Shown: positions 24,515 to 32,099 of the stretch, piece after piece
Position numbering within the stretch: the stretch's first letter is position 1
How the letters are laid out: each line of letters begins with the position of its first letter
Source: Konateibacter massiliensis
GTDB taxonomy: Bacteria; Bacillota; Clostridia; Lachnospirales; Lachnospiraceae
Reading direction: 5' to 3'
NCBI RefSeq assembly: GCF_900184995.1
Contig: NZ_LT860098.1
Span: 845,001-909,000 of the forward strand
Length of the DNA: 64,000 nucleotides
The notes under the pieces: generated by a model
The model's input: the letters and a program-made list of their open reading frames with translations, nothing else
Told to the model about the DNA's origin: nothing
Databases searched by the model: none
Made by a program: the position numbers and the translations under genes

Positions 24515-25663
24515 ATGAAACTACTGCATCTTGCAGACCTGCATATCGGAAAACGCGTAAATGAATTTAATATGATAGAAGATCAGGGCTATATTCTGAA
24601 TCAGATTCTCGATATCGTAAAAGCCGAAAAGCCTGACGGCGTTTTAATCGCAGGGGATGTCTATGACAAGAGTCAGCCCTCCGGCGAAGCGGTTGTCTTA
24701 CTGGACGATTTCCTGACAAAATTGACAAGCATTTCACAATCTGTTTTTATCATAAGCGGAAACCATGATTCGCCCGAACGTCTCGGCTTCGGAAACAAGC
24801 TTCTTCAAAATAACGGTCTTTATATCGCAGGCGTTTTTGACGGAGGTTTACAACGTATTTCCTTGGAGGACGAATATGGAACTATAAATATTCACCTCCT
24901 TCCCTTTATAAAGCCCGCCATGCTGAAACCTTATTTCGAACAAAACCCAGATACTTATGATGAGGCTCTTCGCCTCGTTCTCTCTGCTGCCAAAGTAAAT
25001 ACCGCAGAGCGAAATGTTTTGGTTTCTCACCAATTTGTCATAAATAAGGGACAGCAGCCTGAGCGTTCCGATTCCGAAAATATTTCGGTCGGAGGGCTCG
25101 ACCATGTGGAGGCATCTGCCTTTGATGATTTTGACTATGTTGCTCTAGGACATATACACGGTCCGCAAAAAATCGGCCGCGATACCATCCGCTACTCCGG
25201 TTCCCCTCTCAAATATTCATTTTCTGAGGCACTTCACAAGAAGTCCGTTGTGAAAATAGAGCTGAAAGCCAAGGGTGACATAACTCTTGAGCTCCTTCCT
25301 CTCACCCCGCTTCATGACCTCCGAGAAATCAAGGGTCCAATTGACAATCTGCTTAAAATCGGGCGTGAGGACGCGGAACATTCTTTGGATTACATCCATG
25401 CCACCCTCACCGATGAGGAGGAAATTTATGATGCTGTCGGACAGCTTCGGGAGGTCTATCCAAACCTGATGGCGCTTGATTTTGAAAACAGCAGGACACT
25501 GCCCTCCCATTATCAGGAGATAACTGCTGCCTCTGTGGATTTGAAAAGTCCGATTGATTTATTTGCAGAATTTTACCAGCTTCAAAATAACATTGAACTC
25601 ACTGATGACCAACAGAGCATACTGGAAGGAGTTTTTAAACAGACAGGGGAGGACAATCTATGA
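24515..25663 (+). CDS. sbcD: Exonuclease SbcCD subunit D
   Basis: 382 residues from ATG 24515, preceded by ACGGAGGA; the open frame extends upstream to 24461 through the hairpin cluster. Calcineurin-like nuclease motifs in order: LADLHIGK, AGDVYDKS, ISGNHDSPERL, VSHQF, and LGHIHGPQ. With SbcC it forms the Mre11-Rad50-type complex that cuts hairpins and blocked DNA ends. The last four bases overlap the sbcC start (ATGA), so translation is coupled. Confidence 0.96.
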   Translation: MKLLHLADLHIGKRVNEFNMIEDQGYILNQILDIVKAEKPDGVLIAGDVYDKSQPSGEAVVLLDDFLTKLTSISQSVFIISGNHDSPERLGFGNKLLQNNGLYIAGVFDGGLQRISLEDEYGTINIHLLPFIKPAMLKPYFEQNPDTYDEALRLVLSAAKVNTAERNVLVSHQFVINKGQQPERSDSENISVGGLDHVEASAFDDFDYVALGHIHGPQKIGRDTIRYSGSPLKYSFSEALHKKSVVKIELKAKGDITLELLPLTPLHDLREIKGPIDNLLKIGREDAEHSLDYIHATLTDEEEIYDAVGQLREVYPNLMALDFENSRTLPSHYQEITAASVDLKSPIDLFAEFYQLQNNIELTDDQQSILEGVFKQTGEDNL

Positions 25664-28600
25664 AACCATTAAAAATCATTATGAGTGCCTTCGGCCCTTA
25701 TGCGGAGAAAACAGAGCTTAACTTAGACAAGTTCGGCGGCTCCGGTCTTTTTCTTATCACAGGAGACACCGGTGCAGGAAAGACCACAATATTTGATGCC
25801 ATCGCTTTTGCTCTTTTTGGCAAGACGAGCGGCACTACCAGAACCGCAGACACCCTTCGAAGCGATTTTGCAGCTCCTGATGTTAAGACCTTTGTGGAGC
25901 TTACGTTTTTGCACCGCAAAAAAATATATACGATAACAAGAACTCCCAAGTACGAACGTCCCAAAAAGAACGGGGAAGGGCTCACAACAGAAAATGCTGA
26001 TGCAGTTTTACAGCTTCCAAGCGGTGAGGTTGTCACCGGTTACCGGGAAGTAGATGCCAAAATTATTGACCTTTTAGGTATTACCTACGGACAGTTTAAG
26101 CAGATTGCAATGATTGCACAGGGAGAATTTTTAGACCTTTTACTTGCAAACAGCACAGAGCGGGGAGAGATTTTCCGCCGTGTTTTCAATACCGCGCTTT
26201 ACCAGAATGTTCAGCTTCTTCTAAAGGATCAGGAAAAAGAAGCAAAAAAGGAATGTGATGCCTTAGAGCAAAGCATCTTATCCTCCGTCTCCTATCTTTC
26301 CTGCCCTGACACAGAATCGGGGAGCCTGCTGCAAAGCCTTATAAATACCGCCACCATTCACAATGCCGGAGAGCTTTTATCAGCATTAAATACTGTTTTA
26401 ACAGAGGATACCACCGGGCGTGAAGCACTTTCGGTTCAAGCGGAACAGATTGGTCAGGCAATTGCTGCCCAAATATCTGTTATTACAAGTGCGCATTATG
26501 TGAATCAGAATTTTGAAGCTCTTGAGAAAGCAGTTCAGCGCAAGAACAGGCTTGCACAAGATTTGGAATTACACAATCAAAGAAAAACCGCCTTTCAAAA
26601 TGCCGAGAAAGCCTTGTATAAGGTTTATCCCTTAGAATCAGAGTTGATAAGAATTCAAAAGGAGGAGAATACACTGTCTCTAAGCTGTGAAACTTTAACC
26701 TCCCAACTGTTATCGCAGGAAAAAGATTTCGAAGCCGCTAAAATCCTTTATGAAGCCGAGGTTCAAAAGGAGGGCGAGCGCGAACAGCTTGCAGCTTCCA
26801 TCGATCGGCTTTCAAAGCTGCTTCCAAGCTACGACACAGCAGATAGTCTTTCCAAAGAGTTACAAGCCATTGAGAAAGAACAGTCTGAAATTACCGCCAA
26901 ATACAACTTTATTTTGGAAAAACGAACTGCTAATCAAGAGCAAAGGCTTACCTTAAATAACAAGCTTGAGGAACTGTCCAAGCTGGATGTGAATATCGAG
27001 TTATGTAAACAAACTGCCCAAGAACTTTCTGACAAGGAAAAGAAACTGACGGGTCTACTCACTGCATTGAATAGCTTAAATACACTGCTTGGCGACGAGA
27101 GCCGCCTAAAATCCCAGTACCACATTGCGGAAACTGCTTTTCAAGCTGTGCAGGACGATTATATAAAAAAAGAGCTTGCCTTTTTCAGAGAGCAGGCAGG
27201 GATTTTAGCAGAGAATCTACAAGATGGGGAACCTTGCCCTGTCTGCGGCTCAACCGCCCATCCTAAAAAGGCTTCTGTTTTAGGCGAAGCTCCAAGCAAA
27301 GAAGAGCTGGAACAGCTAAAACAAGCAGTTGAACAGGCAAGAGAGACATTGCAGACCGCAGGCAGTGCTTCCGAAGCTAAAATAAATGAAATTAAATTAA
27401 AACAAGAACAGCTTCTGGAAAATGCAAAGTTTTATTTCAGCGACAGCGAACCTTCCATAATTTCTCTGCCACAGGGGATACAAGCAGGGCTTGATGAATT
27501 AAAACAGCAAAAAGCTGAAAACCATGCGTTAGCGTCAGCATTGGAGATTCAGAGTATTCAGAAGGAAGACTATAAAAAGAAGCTGGAATTGCTGGAAAAA
27601 GAGCTAGAGCAGACAGAGATAGAAAAAGAGAAAACGGAAAGCAGGAAAAATCAGCTGATATCTTTATTTTCCTCTAAGACCGGGGAGCTAAAAGTCTTAA
27701 CTTCTTCCTTTGAATACGAGGATAAAAACCATGCCACTGCTATTCTAGATACTTGGCAGGAGAAATTAAACACCTTAAAGAAAAGCCTAATGGATGCACA
27801 AGTCTTATACAATGACCTAAAAAATAGTCTAAGTTCAAATAAGACCTTACTTGAAAATAATAAGGAACGACTGAGTCAAACTGCCAAGGACAAACAATCT
27901 GCCTTTACTGCTTACAGGGAGAGGCTTGCTGAATGCGGATTTGAAGGTGAAGAGGTTTACCATAATTCTCTTAAATCCGAACAGGATATAGCCACTCTCA
28001 AAGCTTCCTTGGAGCAGTATGAATCCGAGACAAGCTCCGTGGAGCAGGATATTTTACGCCTCACAGCAGAAACCAGCGAAAAGGAAAAGCAGGATATTTC
28101 TCTGCTGGAGAGCAAACGCCAAGAGTTAGAGCAGGAAAAACAGCAGCTAGAGCTGTCCATTCAGGCTATTGCCTCCCGCCTAAGCACCAATACCCCAATT
28201 GCCAAAAATCTGGACAAAGCGATTTCAAGCTCTGCTGCCAAGCAGCAAAAGTACCTTGTAATCCGCAATCTTTCCAGAACTGCTAATGGGGAACTCACTG
28301 GAAAGCAAAAACTTGCCTTTGAACAGTATGTGCAGGCATCCTATTTTGACCGTATTTTAATCGAAGCAAATAAGCGGCTTAAAATAATGACAAACAGCCG
28401 TTTCGAGCTGCTTCGCGGAAACGAGGCAAGCAACCTGCGCTCCCAGACCGGACTTGAAATCAACGTACTAGATTACTATACCGGCAGAATCCGCTCTGTT
28501 AAGTCACTTTCCGGTGGAGAAGCCTTCAAAGCCTCTCTTTCTCTGGCACTCGGACTTTCCGATGTCATTCAGAGCTACGCCGGAGGGGTGGAGATTAATA

Positions 28601-28794
28601 CCCTGTTTATTGATGAGGGCTTTGGGGCATTAGATGCCGAATCTTTGGAACAGGCGATTCAGATTTTGTCCGGTCTCGCTTCGGGCAGCCGCCTTGTGGG
28701 AATCATCTCCCATGTAAGCGAATTGAAGGAACGCATTGACAGACAGATCGTGATTCAAAAGGATAGAAAAGGAAGCCGTATCTCACTTTTATAG
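25660..28794 (+). CDS. sbcC: Exonuclease SbcCD subunit C (SMC-like ATPase)
   Basis: 1044 residues. Walker A ITGDTGAGKTT (about 33-43), Q-loop 'IAQGEFLDLL', long coiled coils on both sides of the zinc hook CPVCGSTAHP (near 525), ABC signature LSGGEAF, and Walker B LFIDEGFGALD. ATP-driven clamp of the SbcCD nuclease. Full family length. Confidence 0.96.
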   Translation: MKPLKIIMSAFGPYAEKTELNLDKFGGSGLFLITGDTGAGKTTIFDAIAFALFGKTSGTTRTADTLRSDFAAPDVKTFVELTFLHRKKIYTITRTPKYERPKKNGEGLTTENADAVLQLPSGEVVTGYREVDAKIIDLLGITYGQFKQIAMIAQGEFLDLLLANSTERGEIFRRVFNTALYQNVQLLLKDQEKEAKKECDALEQSILSSVSYLSCPDTESGSLLQSLINTATIHNAGELLSALNTVLTEDTTGREALSVQAEQIGQAIAAQISVITSAHYVNQNFEALEKAVQRKNRLAQDLELHNQRKTAFQNAEKALYKVYPLESELIRIQKEENTLSLSCETLTSQLLSQEKDFEAAKILYEAEVQKEGEREQLAASIDRLSKLLPSYDTADSLSKELQAIEKEQSEITAKYNFILEKRTANQEQRLTLNNKLEELSKLDVNIELCKQTAQELSDKEKKLTGLLTALNSLNTLLGDESRLKSQYHIAETAFQAVQDDYIKKELAFFREQAGILAENLQDGEPCPVCGSTAHPKKASVLGEAPSKEELEQLKQAVEQARETLQTAGSASEAKINEIKLKQEQLLENAKFYFSDSEPSIISLPQGIQAGLDELKQQKAENHALASALEIQSIQKEDYKKKLELLEKELEQTEIEKEKTESRKNQLISLFSSKTGELKVLTSSFEYEDKNHATAILDTWQEKLNTLKKSLMDAQVLYNDLKNSLSSNKTLLENNKERLSQTAKDKQSAFTAYRERLAECGFEGEEVYHNSLKSEQDIATLKASLEQYESETSSVEQDILRLTAETSEKEKQDISLLESKRQELEQEKQQLELSIQAIASRLSTNTPIAKNLDKAISSSAAKQQKYLVIRNLSRTANGELTGKQKLAFEQYVQASYFDRILIEANKRLKIMTNSRFELLRGNEASNLRSQTGLEINVLDYYTGRIRSVKSLSGGEAFKASLSLALGLSDVIQSYAGGVEINTLFIDEGFGALDAESLEQAIQILSGLASGSRLVGIISHVSELKERIDRQIVIQKDRKGSRISLL

Positions 28795-28831
28795 ATTGTT
28801 ACGGTTCAGCCATGCGTCAAATTGTAACAAT
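28795..28831. repeat. Inverted repeat after sbcC
   Basis: ATTGTTAC (28795-28802) and GTAACAAT (28824-28831) flank a 21-nt centre. No T-tract follows, so it is not a standard terminator. It begins right at the sbcC stop. Confidence 0.5.
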
Positions 28832-28924
28832 GACTACAGCTTCATATTTTATTGTTATATACATGGATTTTATATAAAAAAGAGTATATAATTATTACAT
28901 CGTATTTTAAAGGAGGTATACATT

Positions 28925-29767
28925 ATGTCAAACAGTAATTTTGTAATAACCTTAAATGACGGATTAAAGCTGCCTTCCATCGGCTTCGGAACCTACAGTT
29001 TAAACGGTGCAAGGGGTGCAGAATCCATGAAACAGGCAATTGATATCGGATACCGTCTGATTGATTCTGCCTTCAATTATGAAAACGAAGGCGCGGTCGG
29101 TAAAGCAATCAAACAATGCAGTGTTCCGCGAGGTGATTTAATTGTAACCTCAAAGCTGCCCGGACGTCATCATAAGTATGAAGAAGCCCTTACAACAATA
29201 GAGGAATCCTTGTATCGTGCCGATTTGGACTATTATGACTTATATTTGATACACTGGCCAAATCCGATTACAGACAGGTATGTAGAGGCTTGGCAGGCAC
29301 TTATTGAGGCTAAAAAGAGAGGCTACGTCCGCTCCATCGGCGTATGCAACTTTTTGCCGGAACATCTGGAACGCCTTATAAATGAGACAGGCATAGCCCC
29401 TTCTATCAATCAGATTGAGCTTCATCCTTATTTTAATCAGGAAAAACAGCTTCAATGGAACAAGGAGCATCAAATTGCCACGGAATCTTGGAGTCCGTTG
29501 GAACGCGGAAGAAATCTTCTCTCCGAAAGTGTTATTTTGGATATCGCAAATATCTATAAAAAGACACCTACTCAGGTTGTCCTTCGCTGGCATATAGACA
29601 GAGGTGCTTTACCGATACCGAAAGCATTTTCAAAAGAGCATCAGATAGAAAATCTGGATATTTTTGATTTTGAGCTGACGTCTGAGGAGATTGCGGCAAT
29701 CAATAAGCTGAGCAGACCAGACGGACGAATCAACAATCAAGATCCAAGCAGTTATGAGGAATTCTAG
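28925..29767 (+). CDS. Aldo/keto reductase
   Basis: 280 residues. Complete catalytic tetrad: Asp47 (RLIDSAF), Tyr52, Lys77 (VTSKLP) and His110 (LIHWP). Family motif 'IGVCNFLPEHLERL' and the NADPH-binding end 'IPKAFSKEHQIENLDIFDF' are present. It is similar to 2,5-diketo-gluconate/methylglyoxal reductases, with the substrate undefined. The ribosome-binding site is AAAGGAGG. Confidence 0.95.
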   Translation: MSNSNFVITLNDGLKLPSIGFGTYSLNGARGAESMKQAIDIGYRLIDSAFNYENEGAVGKAIKQCSVPRGDLIVTSKLPGRHHKYEEALTTIEESLYRADLDYYDLYLIHWPNPITDRYVEAWQALIEAKKRGYVRSIGVCNFLPEHLERLINETGIAPSINQIELHPYFNQEKQLQWNKEHQIATESWSPLERGRNLLSESVILDIANIYKKTPTQVVLRWHIDRGALPIPKAFSKEHQIENLDIFDFELTSEEIAAINKLSRPDGRINNQDPSSYEEF

Positions 29768-29853
29768 GAGGTAAACAATTTTTTTCCTATCCACATAACT
29801 TTTACAAATTTTCTTGTTATCCTATCTGTATCATTTGGCAGGAGGAAAACAAA

Positions 29854-31311
29854 ATGAAAGCCCAAATCAAAACAAAAAAGCTTAGAATTGGCAATATGAC
29901 CTGTGTGAGCTGTCAGAATAAAATCGAAAAAAGGCTTCGCAGCACAGCAGGTATTCAAAGCGCGACCGTGAGTTTTCGCGAGGGAACTGCGGACATCACG
30001 TTTGATACGGATATTATTTCCTTAAAAGATATTATTACTATAATCGAAAAGCTAGACTATGACGTTTTACCTGACAAAGCAGGAAATACACCTGACACAA
30101 ACCAAACCATCGGTCTGCTTATTATTATTATTTCTCTCTATATATTGCTGCAACGGTTCGGCATTCTAAATCTGCTTGTCCCAAGCCAGCTAGCACAGAC
30201 GAACATGGGGTACGGCATGCTTTTTCTCATCGGCTTGATTACCTCTGTTCACTGTGTCGCAATGTGCGGTGGCATCAATCTCTCTCAGTGTCTTCCAAAA
30301 GAGGAAACATTGGGAGATAAAAGCCGTATTTCCACTTTAAAACCCGCTTTTTTCTATAACTTAGGCCGTGTTGCCTCCTATACCATTGTCGGATTTATCG
30401 TAGGGGCACTGGGTATGGTTTTTTCTTTTTCCAATACAACACAAGGATTATTAAAGCTCATAGCCGGAATTTTTATGATTATTATGGGAATTAACATGCT
30501 TGGAGTTTTTCCCGCGCTTCGCAAACTGACTCCAAGAATGCCCAAAATATTTGCCGGTAAAATTAACCGCCAAAAGGCAACAGCCGGCAGCCCTTTTTTG
30601 ATTGGATTGCTAAACGGACTTATGCCTTGCGGACCGCTTCAGGCGATGCAGCTATATGCTCTTTCCACAGGCAATCCGCTTGCCGGTGCATTTTCCATGT
30701 TCTTGTTCAGCCTCGGAACTGTACCGTTAATGTTTGGACTTGGCGCACTCGGCACCATGCTCGGAAAGAAATTTACTCGGAAAATTATAACAGCAGGCTC
30801 CGTCTTGGTTGTTGTGCTTGGACTATCCATGCTGACGCAAGGGCTTAACCTATCCGGTTTTTCCCTTTCCTCTCTGATGATGGGTAATTCTAGCTCAAGT
30901 GACGTTCAAAGCAGTGACGAGGTTGTCATTGAGGATGGTGTACAGCTTGTATCAAGCACACTCTCCTCCGGACGCTACCCAGCCATCACCGTTCAAGCCG
31001 GTATTCCGGTAAAATGGACCATCAACGCACCAACCGGAAGTATCAACGGCTGCAATTATAAGATATATATACCAGAATATGATATTTCCTATGAATTTCA
31101 AACGGGTGACAATGTGATTGAATTCACTCCTGACAAGACCGGAACCGTTCCTTACAGTTGTTGGATGGGAATGATTCGAAGCTCTATCACGGTGACAGGG
31201 CAAACCGGTGATATAGAAACACCGGTGGAAGACGCTTCAAATCAGGAGGAAGACCTTAATGAGTTCCCTGAAATTGCTGTGCCTTCTACCGGCGGTTCTT
31301 GTTGTTATTAA
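29854..31311 (+). CDS. Copper protein: HMA domain, TauE/SafE-like membrane domain, cupredoxin-like C-domain
   Basis: 485 residues. N-terminal heavy-metal-associated domain with CxxC in 'GNMTCVSCQNKIEKRL' (about 9-75), then a membrane domain of about seven helices of the SafE/UreH type ('LIGLITSVHCVAMCGGI', 'GLLNGLMPCGPLQAMQLYAL'), then an extracytoplasmic cupredoxin-like domain ('VQAGIPVKWTINAP', 'PYSCWMGMIRSS') whose Cys and Met could bind copper. It ends GGSCCY. Likely handles Cu(I) at the membrane in efflux or delivery. The ribosome-binding site is GGAGGA. It is followed by a 36-aa membrane peptide and lies beside copA. Confidence 0.85.
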   Translation: MKAQIKTKKLRIGNMTCVSCQNKIEKRLRSTAGIQSATVSFREGTADITFDTDIISLKDIITIIEKLDYDVLPDKAGNTPDTNQTIGLLIIIISLYILLQRFGILNLLVPSQLAQTNMGYGMLFLIGLITSVHCVAMCGGINLSQCLPKEETLGDKSRISTLKPAFFYNLGRVASYTIVGFIVGALGMVFSFSNTTQGLLKLIAGIFMIIMGINMLGVFPALRKLTPRMPKIFAGKINRQKATAGSPFLIGLLNGLMPCGPLQAMQLYALSTGNPLAGAFSMFLFSLGTVPLMFGLGALGTMLGKKFTRKIITAGSVLVVVLGLSMLTQGLNLSGFSLSSLMMGNSSSSDVQSSDEVVIEDGVQLVSSTLSSGRYPAITVQAGIPVKWTINAPTGSINGCNYKIYIPEYDISYEFQTGDNVIEFTPDKTGTVPYSCWMGMIRSSITVTGQTGDIETPVEDASNQEEDLNEFPEIAVPSTGGSCCY

Positions 31312-31335
31312 ACAAATTAGAAAGGAGTGAGAAAA

Positions 31336-31446
31336 ATGACATTTCTCTTAAATCATTGGCATTGTATTTTACCCGTAGCAGGTTTAATTGCTGCTGCATT
31401 TCTTCTGCGCGGAAAATCCGATAAGCAATCAGAGGACAAAGAATAA
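31336..31446 (+). CDS. Small membrane peptide (36 aa)
   Basis: ATG at 31336 follows AAAGGAG at optimal distance; the stop TAA is at 31444. The peptide begins MTFLLNHWHCILPV, has one hydrophobic helix (about 10-27) and ends in a charged tail (RGKSDKQSEDKE). It lies 24 bp after the copper fusion gene. The His-Trp-His-Cys cluster at its start could bind metal. It is not recognised from a named family. Coding is supported by the ribosome-binding site, position and amphipathic layout only. Confidence 0.6.
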   Translation: MTFLLNHWHCILPVAGLIAAAFLLRGKSDKQSEDKE

Positions 31447-31447
31447 T

Positions 31448-31810
31448 CTAGTCTTCCTTAAAGGTCATGGAACAGGTTATTTCACGATTGTTTTCCTTTA
31501 AATAATCTGCTCCCCAGCTATACATCGCTTCCAAAATCGGCCGGATGCTGTTTCCCAAATCGGACAATTTGTACTCCACCTTCGGAGGCACAACCGGGTA
31601 AACCGTACGTATTACCAAGTTATCTTCCTCCAACTCACGAAGCTGCTGTGTCAGCATTTTCGGAGTGGCTTGGGAAATCAGCTTGCTCAACTCACCAAAC
31701 CGCAGCGTACTATTGACAAGATGCCATAAAATAAGGGATTTATACTTTCCGCCGATTAAGTTTATTGTTGTGTCAACGGGGCAATTATATTCAGGACGGT
31801 TATTTTTCAT
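31448..31810 (-). CDS. HxlR-family transcriptional regulator
   Basis: 120 residues, the full HxlR-type winged helix: 'CPVDTTINLIGGKYKSLILWHL', 'RFGELSKLI', 'TPKMLTQQLRELEEDNLV' and 'VEYKLSDLG'. It converges on the small peptide gene with a 1-bp gap and is divergent from copA. The palindrome at 31949-31966 between it and copA is a likely operator. Some HxlR proteins sense redox or aldehydes by a cysteine; here the only early Cys is in the NCPVD motif. Confidence 0.92.
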   Translation of the reverse strand: MKNNRPEYNCPVDTTINLIGGKYKSLILWHLVNSTLRFGELSKLISQATPKMLTQQLRELEEDNLVIRTVYPVVPPKVEYKLSDLGNSIRPILEAMYSWGADYLKENNREITCSMTFKED

Positions 31811-31948
31811 ATTCTGTACTCTCCTTTGATATATTTTTTATATTATTTTTCCTTTTTATTTATACAATCAATTTAGTTTATTACTTTCTTAAACGGTATC
31901 ATTCATTTTCCCTTCTGTCAATAGCAAACTTTTGGCACTATTCCGGAC

Positions 31949-31966
31949 ACTATACTTTTGTATAGT
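31949..31966. promoter_or_regulatory. Palindromic operator candidate for HxlR
   Basis: ACTATAC-TTTT-GTATAGT is a perfect 7-bp palindrome, in the space between hxlR and copA, 22 bp before the predicted copA -35 box. Confidence 0.55.
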
Positions 31967-31987
31967 ATTTTACCGAAAAGTGCATAC

Positions 31988-32017
31988 TTGCAAAAAGATA
32001 ATAATTGTTGATACAAT
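31988..32017 (+). promoter_or_regulatory. Predicted copA promoter
   Basis: TTGCAA, 18-bp spacer, TACAAT. The -10 overlaps a palindrome ATACAAT-AGC-ATTGTAA (32011-32027), another possible operator. Confidence 0.55.
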
Positions 32018-32034
32018 AGCATTGTAACAAGAAA

Positions 32035-32078
32035 GTGTGAGCTGTGCTCACGTTCTGCACCCTATCGGGTTGCGAAAT
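32035..32078 (+). repeat. Dispersed GTGTGAGC-type hairpin element, copy 1
   Basis: GTGTGAGC-TGT-GCTCACG, then TTCTGCA and CCCTATCGGGTTG, in the copA leader. Related copies lie at about 45756 and 51988. Confidence 0.6.
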
Positions 32079-32099
32079 AAGTCAGTGAGGTGACCATTT

